In this document: piece by piece, positions 1-7,992 of the stretch
Layout of the letters: each line of letters opens with the position of its first letter
Position numbering within the stretch: the stretch's first letter is position 1
From: Planctomycetota bacterium
GTDB lineage: Bacteria > Planctomycetota > JAJSAM01 > JAJVHW01
Assembly: GCA_021776825.1 (NCBI GenBank)
Contig: JAJFFG010000093.1
Coordinates: 124,001 to 188,000 of the forward strand
Length of the DNA: 64,000 nt
Direction of reading: 5' to 3'
Translations under genes and position numbers: made by a program
Notes under the pieces: generated by a model
Told to the model about the DNA's origin: nothing
Seen by the model: the letters and a program-made list of their open reading frames with translations, nothing else
Database searches by the model: none

Positions 1-2
1 CT

Positions 3-734
3 CAACTGAGCCGATACGCGGAGGACCTGGAGTTTGGTCCAGACTCCCCGGTCTCACGTCGCGCACTTGCGCTCGGGAATCGCGCTCACCTCTTTGTGAT
101 CATTGGCCTGTCAGATCACGACTCCGTACGTTTGCTGGACGAGGCGACTCAGATCCGAGCGGTCTCACGCGGACATGTACAGTTCCTTCCCTTTGACACA
201 GTGTACGAGAGATTCGCGAGGGGAACGCCGGCTTGCGGCCTCCAGGTCCTTACGCCGCTGAGCGACTTCTGGACATCAGGTCACGTGGTACTCATCCGTC
301 TGCCGTCAGGGGCATCGTCCAATCTAGTCTTGCGCGACGACATCGCACCGTTCGCCGTCGAGATGAGCAACTTCTTCGAAGCGCGCGACCTCGCGCCTGA
401 CGCACTGCAGGCGTGGCACCGCTGTTGGGGAGACCCGATCTACCGGTGGGCGGCGAAGCAGCCGCGCGCGCACTGGAAGCCGAAGGCGTGGACGCCGCAC
501 GAGGACGTGGCGGCGACTTGGTGGATGTGGACGGGCCGCGAATCCATGAGTCGAACATTGGCGTTCGATCGGGAGCCTTACGGCCAACGCGACAGCGACT
601 GGGCGTGGCGAGTGACTCTCGAGCGCCAAGACGTTCGCCTCGTATGCGAGACGCAAGGCCTGGAGCTTCGCGTCGTCGGGCTCGGTAGAGACGTGTCCGA
701 ACACACGGAGGGCTTCACAGCGTTCATTCACTGA
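3..734 (+). CDS. Hypothetical protein, 5' end outside window
   Basis: The frame is open from the first bases of the window, and the codons before the first usable start (GTG at 96) also read like protein. The gene therefore probably begins upstream, and only about 243 codons are visible. I recognise no family. The second half is rich in Trp and charged residues (for example RAHWKPKAW) and there is no signal peptide or membrane segment in the visible part. It sits between the window edge and the serine recombinase, on the element side of the dtd junction, so it is most likely cargo of the integrated element. Codon choice is a little less GC3-biased than in the genes to the right, which fits an acquired origin. 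Confidence 0.55.
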   Translation, partial: QLSRYAEDLEFGPDSPVSRRALALGNRAHLFVIIGLSDHDSVRLLDEATQIRAVSRGHVQFLPFDTVYERFARGTPACGLQVLTPLSDFWTSGHVVLIRLPSGASSNLVLRDDIAPFAVEMSNFFEARDLAPDALQAWHRCWGDPIYRWAAKQPRAHWKPKAWTPHEDVAATWWMWTGRESMSRTLAFDREPYGQRDSDWAWRVTLERQDVRLVCETQGLELRVVGLGRDVSEHTEGFTAFIH

Positions 735-885
735 CCCGCGCATCTGGAAGCGACACCCCCCCCGGATGAGGATCACGCAACAGGGGACGGCCGGAATCTC
801 GTCACGTACCACAAGCGTTTCGAGGCGGACACGCCTCCGTTCGTTGCCCCGCTGTCCCTCGTCCCCGATTCCATCGAACCGCAGG

Positions 886-1056
886 TCAGTCGCGGGCGCG
901 CCTGCCGACCCCCCGGTTCAGAATCGTCGCAGCGCTGACGCCCAACTGAGTTCCTGCGTCGGCTATGGTCTGGCCGAGATCGAGGCGAAGCCAGCGTAGG
1001 TGATGTCCAATGTGCCGGCCCTCATGCGGATACCGGTCCGGCAACGGCTTTCGTGT
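886..1056 (-). pseudogene. Remnant of XRE-type helix-turn-helix protein
   Basis: Read on the minus strand, the frame ending at the TGA at 886-888 gives TRKPLPDRYPHEGRHIGHHL followed by RWLRLDLG and QLGVSAATILN. This matches the N-terminal layout of small XRE-family proteins common near mobile elements (KPLP, YP-E, GDHLRKRRLDLGL, QLGV, TI-NWE). The usual Trp-Glu after the recognition helix is replaced by Arg-Gly, one residue seems lost between the first two helices, and the frame has no convincing start codon. I therefore call it decayed. The assignment is by eye, and the DNA-binding function is inferred from family resemblance only. Confidence 0.45.
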
Positions 1057-1255
1057 CGCCAGCGAGACATGGCGAATGGGCCACGCATCTCTGGCGATTG
1101 CGCGTGCTCATGACGAGCGAGCAGTGGGGGTAGTCCGCGATGTAGTGGCGGCGGAGATCGTCGCTCTTCAGCACATCCTGAAACACGCCGTAGTCGATCC
1201 ACAGAACGTCGATCGTGAACCCGTCACCGAGGAACTCTGGGTCGTATCCGGACAC
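1022..1255 (-). pseudogene. 5' fragment of DNA/RNA non-specific endonuclease gene
   Basis: The GTG at 1255 is preceded by a strong ribosome binding site (GGGAGG, minus strand, about 1263-1268), so the 5' end looks intact. The product begins MSGYDPEFLGDGFTIDV and contains ADYPHCSLVMSTRNRQ. That resembles the start of planctomycete DNA/RNA non-specific endonucleases (YDP-FLG, vP-P, HY-HFSVVMN-ERR). Similarity stops near 1073, before the catalytic DRGH region, and the frame then terminates at 1022 after 77 codons. A normal member has over 250 residues. The HTH remnant starts at almost the same point in another frame, which suggests a deletion joined two genes. No catalytic residues remain, so nuclease activity is not expected. 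Confidence 0.45.
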
Positions 1256-1308
1256 GCCACACCTCCCTAGTCTTACCTAACGTCGCCTCTCCAATCCTCT
1301 CACGACGT

Positions 1309-1362
1309 CGACGCGTGGTGTCCGCGCGGATTTCCCGATTCGTGCTCGGACACCACGCGTCG
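1309..1362. repeat. 16-bp perfect inverted repeat
   Basis: CGACGCGTGGTGTCCG at 1309-1324 is exactly complementary to CGGACACCACGCGTCG at 1347-1362, with a 22-nt loop between them. It lies in the gap between the endonuclease fragment and the recombinase gene, about 340 nt before the recombinase start. It could be a transcription terminator hairpin for neighbours on either side, an operator, or an arm of an old insertion. No T-run follows it on either strand. Confidence 0.7.
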
Positions 1363-1697
1363 CAGGCGCGATGGCTCACGCCTCGTTGCGTGTGTGCTGC
1401 TGCGCCGAGGCGGACTGTCCTGGCGTTGCAACGCGCACGCCTCGCGGGATGCGGGCATTCGCTATCGAGGCGAGTACTCACTGTGAGAACGGCGAATTCG
1501 CGCGCCGAAGTCAAGCGCCGCCGCGGCACGCTCTCGATCGTCGCATGTCTTGGCTACGCTTGGCCCTCTGGTCTCAGCATCGGATGACGTCACGACCCGA
1601 CGGCGTTCGGACTCCGCCGCGCGCTGGATCCGCGTCGCGCGACCATGTAGGCTTGACAGCCCATCGGCCCGTTCTCGTTGGAGCCTGGAGGAGCGGC

Positions 1698-3275
1698 ATG
1701 ACGTCAACCCGCAGGATCGGAGTCTGGATCCGGGTCTCGACCGACGAACAGGTCAGGGGCGAGAGCCCCGAACACCATGATCGTCGTGCTCGGGCCTACG
1801 CCGAAGCCAAGGGATGGTCCATCGCCGCGACGTACCGCCTTGATGCGGTCTCAGGGAGGAGCGTCAGGGAGCATCCTGAGTGCCAGCGCATGCTGGCCGA
1901 CATCGCGTCAGGTGAGGTCACCGCGCTGATCTTCAGCAATCTCTCGCGCCTGGCTCGCAACACGCGCGAGCTGTTGGAGTTCGCCGACCACTTCAAGGAC
2001 CACGACGCCGATCTCGTGTCGCTCTCCGACGAGATCGACACGACCACCCCAGCCGGGAGGATGTTCTTCACGGTGAAGGCTGCGCTGGCTCAGTTCGAGC
2101 GGGAGGAGACGGCCAGTCGCGTGGCGGCCTCTGTCCCGGTGCGAGCGAGGCTTGGCAAGCCTCTCGGTGGTAAGGCTCCGTTCGGGTACCAGTGGGTGGA
2201 CAAGAAGCTCATGGTCAACCCTGATGAGGCACCGGTGCGGTGCCTCATCTACGAACTCTTCCTCGAGCACCAACGGAAGAAGACGGTTGCCAACATTCTG
2301 AACGAGCGCGGCTATCGCACTCGCCGCGGCCGGCCATGGTCAGCGACCTCGATCCGAGGTCTCTTGGAGGACCCGACTCCGAAGGGGCTGCATCGGGCCA
2401 ACTACACGCGCAGCGGCCCGAACGGAGTCGAACGCAAGCCAGAGTCGGAGTGGATCTGGAACCAGGTCGAGCCGATCGTCTCGGAGGAGCTTTGGGACGC
2501 GTGCCACGCGATCTTGCTCGAGCAGGCGAAGGGCCGGAAGCCCACGAAGCGAGCGAAGCACCTGTTCACCGGCTACGCCTTCTGCCACTGCGGTCCCAAG
2601 ATGTACGTGCCGTCCAACAGCCCGAAGTACGTCTGCTGGACGTGCCGCAACAAGATCCCGGTTGCAGATCTCGAGACCGTCTTCCACGAGCAGCTCCGTG
2701 GCTTCTTCCTCTCACCGGACGAGATCCTCCGACACCTGGAGCAAGCTGACGTGGACCTAGAGCGCAAGCAGGCGCTGCTTACCGCGCAGGAGAGCGAGGC
2801 GGCACGACTCACCGCGTCCATGGACCAGGTCATGGCGCTCTACCTCGACGGCCAGCTCTCGAAGGCCGGGTTCGGCGAACGCTATCGGCCACTCGAGGAG
2901 CAACGCGACGCCATCAACGACGAGACTCCGCGCCTCCGGGGAGAGATCGACTTCCTCAGGATTAGCCGCCTCTCGGCGGGCGAGATGGTCAAGGAAGCTC
3001 AGGACCTCTACGGCAACTGGGACCATCTGACGCCTCAGGAGAAGCGCAAGATCGTCGAGGCGATCGTCGAGCGGGTCACCGTCGGGAAGGGGGAGATCGG
3101 GATCGATCTCACGTTTCGCACCCCCGCCTCCCAGACCATGATGGATGGGCGCGGAAGCCCCCGTCATTCGTCCACGCCGCCGACCCCGCCGACGGCGAGC
3201 GTCTCTACCTCGCCTTCGCCGACGCGCTGCGCGCGCTGGGCGTCCCCACATCCACCGGCCGCTTCGGCGCGATGA
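1698..3275 (+). CDS. Large serine recombinase (site-specific integrase)
   Basis: A 525-residue serine recombinase that would catalyse integration and excision of the element carrying it. The start at 1698 follows GGAGGAGCGGC and gives [18 protein letters not shown], with the catalytic Ser at residue 14. The resolvase domain (about 5-150) has the expected SNLSRLARN and AALAQFERE segments. The Recombinase domain follows (about 160-290, [13 protein letters not shown]). Next comes a degenerate zinc ribbon (CHCG and CWTC, about 290-325) and a long coiled coil (about 345-430). The last ~40 codons read through the junction into dtd in the wrong frame and are low-complexity Ser/Pro/Thr, so the native C-terminus is uncertain. 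The position at the very end of the element, next to its attachment site, is typical of this family. Confidence 0.93.
   Translation: MTSTRRIGVWIRVSTDEQVRGESPEHHDRRARAYAEAKGWSIAATYRLDAVSGRSVREHPECQRMLADIASGEVTALIFSNLSRLARNTRELLEFADHFKDHDADLVSLSDEIDTTTPAGRMFFTVKAALAQFEREETASRVAASVPVRARLGKPLGGKAPFGYQWVDKKLMVNPDEAPVRCLIYELFLEHQRKKTVANILNERGYRTRRGRPWSATSIRGLLEDPTPKGLHRANYTRSGPNGVERKPESEWIWNQVEPIVSEELWDACHAILLEQAKGRKPTKRAKHLFTGYAFCHCGPKMYVPSNSPKYVCWTCRNKIPVADLETVFHEQLRGFFLSPDEILRHLEQADVDLERKQALLTAQESEAARLTASMDQVMALYLDGQLSKAGFGERYRPLEEQRDAINDETPRLRGEIDFLRISRLSAGEMVKEAQDLYGNWDHLTPQEKRKIVEAIVERVTVGKGEIGIDLTFRTPASQTMMDGRGSPRHSSTPPTPPTASVSTSPSPTRCARWASPHPPAASAR
3140..3165. other. Probable right attachment junction (attR) in dtd
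   Basis: To the left the sequence reads as recombinase. From about 3155 another frame reads as the conserved C-terminal part of D-aminoacyl-tRNA deacylase. In intact Dtd the residues before PSF are usually KG-R. Here they are RKP preceded by unrelated residues, so the crossover must lie close to this point. The exact core dinucleotide cannot be fixed without attL or an empty site. Confidence 0.6.
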
Positions 3276-3352
3276 TGGACGTCTCCCTCGTTAACCAGGG
3301 CCCCGCAACGTTCGTGCTGCATCTGCCGCCCGGCGAGACCCGGGTGCGGTGA
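3155..3352 (+). pseudogene. dtd: 3' fragment of D-aminoacyl-tRNA deacylase gene
   Basis: In the frame ending with the TGA at 3350-3352 the sequence reads [18 protein letters not shown], then [19 protein letters not shown] and [12 protein letters not shown]. This is the C-terminal third of Dtd, the enzyme that removes D-amino acids mischarged on tRNA. Family hallmarks seen are PSF, the Thr-Gly-Arg-Phe-Gly-Ala-Met-Met motif and the LVN-GP strand. The N-terminal two thirds, including the catalytic SQFTL loop, are missing and have no start codon here. They should lie at the other end of the integrated element, left of the window. About 65 codons remain, overlapping the recombinase frame. Confidence 0.85.
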
Positions 3353-3549
3353 GGGCACACCCACCCACCGCACGCGATCCGGTACCGGAGTTCTTCCCGT
3401 CGGAGGGGTGCGGAGCGCGGGACAGTTCACGGTTCCCGCTTCCAAAGTTCGGGTCCGCGAATAAGTCGGGCTTGGTCGGACGTTCTCTCTGCTGAGTCGC
3501 CCCACTGAGGGGGGCGCGGCAGCGCGCCGTCGACGCCGGAGGCACACGT

Positions 3550-4242
3550 ATGAAGACCATCTCGCCCACGATCCCCTTGCTCGCATTCGCAGCCCTCCTC
3601 CTCGGGCTCGCCGGCCCGGCGCAGGCGGCACCGTCGGCGCCGGAGGTGCCCGAAGCGTCAACCGTGTTCCCAGACCTCGCGGGCGGCCCGTGGCTCGACC
3701 TGGGACAGCCCGGTTCGATCGCGGGCCGGGGATGCGGCGGCTCCCGAGGCGGTACCGGCCGGACGGGAGGTAGTCGCGGCCCCTCCGGACGCCGCCCGGC
3801 GGGCGACCGGCCGAACGGTGGCGATGGCGGCGCCGGTCAAGGGAGCGGTGCATCCTCGGGGACTCGCCCCGGGGAGGAGGACTGCGACCGCGCGTGCCGA
3901 CGGGAACGAGCGGACCTCGCGAAGCTCGAGGTCAATGTCGCCAAGGTGCGCGGCTTACTCGCCAAACAGGGCGTCGCGAGGGCGCTGGCTGCCTACAGGG
4001 CCCTCGAGAAGTGGGCCACGGGAAAGGGCGGCGGCCTGCTCGCCAAGACCGCGAGCGTGAAGGCCGAACTGATGGACGCGGCCGAGAAGGAACTCGACTC
4101 GGTCGGGCGGACGCTGGACGCGCACGACGTCAAGGCGGCCAAGCGAGTGCTCGTCCGACTTGCCCGCGAGTTGCGGGGCACCAAACTCGAGAAGCGAGCC
4201 AACGAGTTGCTCGATCGGGCCCGGGCCGTGCTTCCGACGTAG
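3550..4242 (+). CDS. Secreted Gly-rich protein with helical C-terminus
   Basis: A 230-residue protein of unknown function. The ATG follows GGAGG at a good distance. Residues 1-26 form a signal peptide (hydrophobic core LLAFAALLLGLAG, cleavage after AQA). Residues about 55-115 are a Gly/Arg/Ser-rich, probably disordered linker with two Cys in an acidic-basic stretch (EEDCDRACRRE). From about 120 to the end the sequence is amphipathic helix, Lys/Leu/Ala-rich. The export signal is clear, and the rest is description only. The 197-nt gap before it (3353-3549) holds the dtd stop and no recognisable gene. Confidence 0.75.
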   Translation: MKTISPTIPLLAFAALLLGLAGPAQAAPSAPEVPEASTVFPDLAGGPWLDLGQPGSIAGRGCGGSRGGTGRTGGSRGPSGRRPAGDRPNGGDGGAGQGSGASSGTRPGEEDCDRACRRERADLAKLEVNVAKVRGLLAKQGVARALAAYRALEKWATGKGGGLLAKTASVKAELMDAAEKELDSVGRTLDAHDVKAAKRVLVRLARELRGTKLEKRANELLDRARAVLPT

Positions 4243-4260
4243 GACGCTGCCGTCCGGGGG

Positions 4261-4799
4261 TCACTTCGAGTGCGCGACGTCGCTCAGGTGACGTCGGATG
4301 CGCTCCGGGTCGACGCGGAGAGAGAGCGTGCCGGCGCCAGTGAGGACGGTCTCGACGAGTTCGCGCAAGCGTTCGGCTTCGAGCACGTCGGCGGCCAACA
4401 TCGCTCGGATGTCGGAGAGGTCGCGCGCGTGTGCTCGTGAGAGCTTGGCCAGCGCGATCGAGTACGGGTCGTCGAGGTCGAGACCTCGATGCGGCCAAAG
4501 CGCTCGATCCACTCGCGGCGGCTGTCCGAGCCGGGAGGCAGCGGGACGAAGTGGCCGGGCGAGGCCTCTTCGACGAGCACTCCCAGGCGTTGCGAGACCG
4601 CTCGGAGCTCGCGGACCCACGCCACGACATGCTCGCTCGCGACCTCGTACTTCACGTCGACGGCGCGCGTCGCTCCGCGTAGGCCACGCCAGACCAGCGA
4701 CTCACCGCCCGAGAGAATGAGGCGCGCGGGACCGTGGAACGCCCGCCCGAGCTCCGTGAGGAACGCGCGCAGGCGCTCGCGGTCGACGGACTCAGGCAT
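4261..4799 (-). pseudogene. DUF6036-like nucleotidyltransferase gene, frameshifted
   Basis: Two overlapping minus-strand frames together make one protein. From 4799 the first reads MPESVDRERLRAFLTELGRA, then RLILSGGESLVWRGLRGATR, VDVKYEV and LPPGS..WIERFGRIEV. At about 4475-4490 the family sequence continues in another frame: DLDDPYSIALAKLSRAHARD, then LSDIRAMLAADVL, ending at the TGA at 4261. This order (GG-S, RGATR-VDV, GR-EV-DPYSIALAKL, DL-D) is that of DUF6036/nucleotidyltransferase-fold proteins, often toxin parts of type IV-like pairs. The GS-type motif and Asp pair are present, so the fold is clear. Either a one-base indel inactivated it or the assembly has an error there. It overlaps the preceding gene by 8 nt. 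Confidence 0.75.
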
Positions 4800-5319
4800 G
4801 GTGGGGTGCGGGCCGCGTGCGGGCTGCGAGTCGCAGCCACGTGTCGAAGAGATCCTCTGCGTCTCCGACCAGGCTCGCGGTCAGCCCCTCGCGCTCCCTC
4901 TCGCGCACGACTGCCAGGAGGTGCTCGCCGTAGTCGTCGTCGGGCGGTGGCAGATCGTCCGGCTCGACGGGCGAGGGCGGCACCTGCGGCTGTCGGCCCA
5001 GTGCGTACGCGAGATTCGGGGCGCGGGAGACGGCGAGCGCGCGAGAGATGCGAACCAGCAGTCCGAGACGCGTGCGCTGCGCGGCGTCGAGTTGTGCGGC
5101 TGCGGTCGAGATGGCGTCCGCGCCCCTCTCCGCTTCAGCGGTCAGCAGGCAGGGCAGCGAGGCGACGAGGCGCGCGTCGTCGCTGGCGGCCAGGTCGCGT
5201 ACCAGTTCGGCGAGTACGTCGCGTGAGAGTGGCGTGTTCGCAACCGTGGACGCGAACCGGCCGACGCCCGCCCGGGCGAGGGCGGTGCGCAACTTATCCA
5301 GCGCGGCTTCCGAACTCAT
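4792..5319 (-). CDS. Hypothetical protein, partner of the nucleotidyltransferase
   Basis: A 175-residue, mainly helical, Ala/Leu/Arg-rich protein with a proline-rich acidic segment near residues 120-135 (VPPSPVEPDDLPPPDDD). I do not recognise a domain. I prefer the ATG at 5319 over the one at 5340: a TACGAT box (minus strand, 5331-5336) stands 11 nt before it and would be inside the longer version. Its stop overlaps the start of the DUF6036-like gene by 8 nt, so the two are translated together. In other bacteria DUF6036-type genes usually follow a gene for their regulator or antitoxin. By position this could be that partner, but no HTH is visible. Confidence 0.6.
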   Translation of the reverse strand: MSSEAALDKLRTALARAGVGRFASTVANTPLSRDVLAELVRDLAASDDARLVASLPCLLTAEAERGADAISTAAAQLDAAQRTRLGLLVRISRALAVSRAPNLAYALGRQPQVPPSPVEPDDLPPPDDDYGEHLLAVVREREREGLTASLVGDAEDLFDTWLRLAARTRPAPHHA

Positions 5320-5368
5320 GTGGCGTGCGAATCGTAGCACGCGGCGGGCGGTGAGACGGTCGCGCTCC

Positions 5369-5405
5369 CTACTCGCGCCGTCTACTCGCGCCGTCTACTC
5401 GCGCA
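5369..5405. repeat. 13-bp tandem repeat, 2.8 copies
   Basis: CTACTCGCGCCGT occurs at 5369-5381 and 5382-5394 and again, shortened, at 5395-5405. The stop codon of the serine hydrolase gene is in the last copy. Confidence 0.8.
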
Positions 5406-6921
5406 GGGCCGCCACCAGCGCCGTCGCGGCGGCGGCGTTCATCTCGATCACGATCGCGGCGCGGCCCTTCGCGGCGTCCTGGAGCAGGAAGACGAGCGGG
5501 CGCGCGGGGTTGCTCGGGTACGGCTTGATCTCGATCGTCAGACCCTTCGTGAGCTCGATCTTCGACTTGCCGCTGTAGGCCGACAGATCGATGCGACCGC
5601 GCACGGAGGGCTCGGCGTCCGGCTCACCGGCTGCGGCGTTCGCCACGGTCTCGAGACGGTGGGCGAGGCCAAGCGCGAAGCCAGAAGTGCCGCGGATCTC
5701 GGCGACGCGGTCCTTGCCCTCGACCAGCGCGACGGTCACGCGCTTGCCCTTCTTGCGCACGTCCCAGCGCACGTCGGGTTGCAGGACGGCGACGCGCTGC
5801 GAACCGAGTCGCTTGGGGCGCAGATCGGCGGTGAGCTCGGGCGCCTCGAAGAGCAGCGCGTCGACGGCCTGACTGATGGCCATCATCTTCTCGCCGTCGT
5901 TCCCCAGGACGGCGATGCACGCGTCGTCCTCGAGGTAGCGAACGAAGTTGGTGCGATAGCCCGAGACCGAACCGGTGTGTGAGACCTGTTTGGTCCCGCG
6001 GTCGGTCACGGCGACCTTCCAGCCACAGGCGTAGCCATCCTTGAACGGCTCGTAGTAGGCGGCGCGCGTCGCCTTGTCGAGCAGGTCGTCGGAGCGGAGT
6101 GCTCGGTCCCAGCGGTGCAGGTCCAGGATGGTCGTGACGACGCCGCCCATCCCGCGATAGCCCCAGCCCCAGCTCCACTCGGAGGCCGTGCCGGGCAGTT
6201 TGCCGCGACGCTTCGAGACGCGCTTCGACTTGACGAGGTCCTTGTCCCCGATGAAGCCGGTGTCGCTCATCTTCGCCGGCTTGAAGAGGTGCTTCTCGCA
6301 GTACGCCTCGAAGGGCTTCTTGGTCGCCTCCTCGATGATCGCCGCGAGCATCGCGTAGCCGACGTTGCTGTACGCGTACGTCTCGCCGGGCGGCGACGCG
6401 AGCGGCCGCCCGAGGATCAACTCGACGTAGTCCTTGCGCGAGATGGGGGAGCTGTAGCCCACGCCCTCGAGCGTCAGTCCCGACGTGTGCGTGAGGAGCT
6501 GGTGGACGGAGATCGCCTGCTTGTCCTCGGGGACACCCTTGAAGAAGCGTGTCAGCGGATCGTCGAGCGAGAGCTTCTTGCCCTGGCTCAGGTGCAGCAC
6601 CGCAGCGGCCGTCACGTGCTTGCTGACCGATGCCAACTCGAACAGCGTCCGCGGCGTGTTTGGTCGCGACTCGAAGTCCGCGTTGCCATAGCCCTTCGCG
6701 AGGACGATCTCCCCCTGCCGCGCGACCAACACCGTGCCCCAGAAGTCGGAGCCGGCAGCGGCGTCCACGGCCTCCTCGACCTGCTTCCCGAAGTTGCCGG
6801 CGACGATGGGGTCGTCGGAGTCCTTCGCCAGTGTCGGAACAGCCAGTGTGGGAACAGCCAGTGTCGGAACAGCGATCGCCGCAACCGCGACGGTCGCGAT
6901 CCAGCCGGTGACTCTGCGCAT
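5395..6921 (-). CDS. Secreted serine hydrolase, class C beta-lactamase family
   Basis: A 508-residue exported protein of the beta-lactamase/transpeptidase-like fold (Pfam Beta-lactamase). It probably acts as an esterase or peptidase rather than on antibiotics. The signal peptide (1-32) contains AVPTL three times, encoded by a 15-bp tandem repeat. The catalytic domain (about 45-350) has SVSK (Ser-x-x-Lys), YSN in YAYSNVGYAM, and HTGS in QVSHTGSVSGY. These are the nucleophile/base set, the Tyr motif and the third box. About 150 further residues form a beta-rich C-terminal domain of unknown role. It is a single gene, divergent from the sulfotransferase. A second member of the family is at 25232. 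Confidence 0.9.
   Translation of the reverse strand: MRRVTGWIATVAVAAIAVPTLAVPTLAVPTLAKDSDDPIVAGNFGKQVEEAVDAAAGSDFWGTVLVARQGEIVLAKGYGNADFESRPNTPRTLFELASVSKHVTAAAVLHLSQGKKLSLDDPLTRFFKGVPEDKQAISVHQLLTHTSGLTLEGVGYSSPISRKDYVELILGRPLASPPGETYAYSNVGYAMLAAIIEEATKKPFEAYCEKHLFKPAKMSDTGFIGDKDLVKSKRVSKRRGKLPGTASEWSWGWGYRGMGGVVTTILDLHRWDRALRSDDLLDKATRAAYYEPFKDGYACGWKVAVTDRGTKQVSHTGSVSGYRTNFVRYLEDDACIAVLGNDGEKMMAISQAVDALLFEAPELTADLRPKRLGSQRVAVLQPDVRWDVRKKGKRVTVALVEGKDRVAEIRGTSGFALGLAHRLETVANAAAGEPDAEPSVRGRIDLSAYSGKSKIELTKGLTIEIKPYPSNPARPLVFLLQDAAKGRAAIVIEMNAAAATALVAALRE
6827..6871. repeat. 15-bp tandem repeat, 3 copies, in signal peptide
   Basis: GCCAGTGTCGGAACA at 6827-6841, 6842-6856 (one mismatch) and 6857-6871. 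On the minus strand it encodes the hydrophobic pentapeptide AVPTL three times in the signal peptide of the serine hydrolase. The unit keeps the reading frame. Confidence 0.9.
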
Positions 6922-7121
6922 CGTGCATCCTCCCGCCCCAGGTTCTCAGACGGAGCCGCGGGGGCAAGCGTGCGGAGATTCCTCACAGGGGCCTCACACG
7001 CGCGCACGACCTCGCGGCGCTTTCTGCGACCGTTCGTCGCCGTCGCGACGGATACTCCGGCCTTGCGACCTTACCGTTCCCGTTCGCCGTCCCGCGCTGA
7101 TCCGGGCGAGGAGACGGCGCG

Positions 7122-7985
7122 GTGAGCAGCGGCCCGATCCGCGGCGTGAAGCACCGCTCCGCGCAGGACGTCGCAGAGATCTGCGCCGCGGCCACGGCGC
7201 GAGCCGCCGACAACACAGAGCTCTTCGCGCGGGTGCAGCGCTTCCTCATGTTCGTCGGCTACGCGCGCAGCGGTAGCTCGCTCGTCGGCGCGCTGCTCGA
7301 CGCCCACCCGCAGCTCGTCTGCGCCAACGAACTCGACGCTGTGGGATTCGTCGATCACGGCATCGGTCGTGCCGCCTTGTTCCAACTGCTCCTCGAGAAC
7401 TCCCAGGGCTTCGCCGACGAGGGCGGTGAGTGGACCGGCTACTCGTACGCGGTGCCCGACCAGTGGCAGGGACGCTGGCGTGAGCTCCACGTCATCGGAG
7501 ACAAGAAGTCCGGCGTGGCGACGAGCCGGATCGCCGAGCAGCCGGACCTGCTGGATCAGCTGTGCGCGCTCGTCGACGTGCCCGTCCGGATCGTCCATGT
7601 GGTGCGCCATCCGCTCGACAACATCGCCACGAAGGTCGCGCGCAACCCGACGCACGACATGTCCCGGCACGTCGACAAGTACTTCCATCTCTGCCGAGCG
7701 GTTCAGGACATCAAGGATCGGCAGCGGAGTCCCGACGGCGGTCCCGAGGTCCTCGACGTCCAGAGCGAGCGCCTGATTGCCGAGCCGCGCACCGAACTCG
7801 TGCGTCTGCTGCGCTTTCTGGACCTCGACGAGGACGAGGCGTACCTCGCTGCGGCGACGTCGATCGTGTACGCGTCGCCGAGTCGCAGTCGCGACAAGAT
7901 CGAGTGGCCCGCGGCAACGCTGCGGGACATCGCGGAACGGGCCGCTGCGTTCCCGTTCCTGGCCGACTACGCGTTCGACCTCTGA
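7122..7985 (+). CDS. Sulfotransferase family protein
   Basis: A 287-residue protein that would transfer sulfate from PAPS to an unknown acceptor. The start is a GTG with GAGGAG about 12 nt upstream. The 5'-phosphosulfate loop is FVGYARSGSSLVGALLDAHP (about 43-62). The 3'-phosphate-binding Arg and Ser region is VHVVRHPLDNIATKVAR (about 158-174). The C-terminal part (SPSRSRDKIEWP) resembles the end of bacterial sulfotransferases. There is no signal peptide, so it is cytoplasmic. It is a single gene between two convergent/divergent neighbours, and the substrate cannot be told from context. Confidence 0.85.
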   Translation: MSSGPIRGVKHRSAQDVAEICAAATARAADNTELFARVQRFLMFVGYARSGSSLVGALLDAHPQLVCANELDAVGFVDHGIGRAALFQLLLENSQGFADEGGEWTGYSYAVPDQWQGRWRELHVIGDKKSGVATSRIAEQPDLLDQLCALVDVPVRIVHVVRHPLDNIATKVARNPTHDMSRHVDKYFHLCRAVQDIKDRQRSPDGGPEVLDVQSERLIAEPRTELVRLLRFLDLDEDEAYLAAATSIVYASPSRSRDKIEWPAATLRDIAERAAAFPFLADYAFDL

Positions 7986-7992
7986 GCGGCGC

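Noticed and set aside
324-812. Minus-strand frame overlapping the first gene
   Set aside because: Low-complexity Arg/Val antisense frame; the plus frame is open to the window edge and has better protein character.
1371-1697. Upstream extension of the recombinase frame (109 codons)
   Set aside because: Cys/Ser/Arg-rich sequence without RBS; the family N-terminus and a good RBS begin at 1698.
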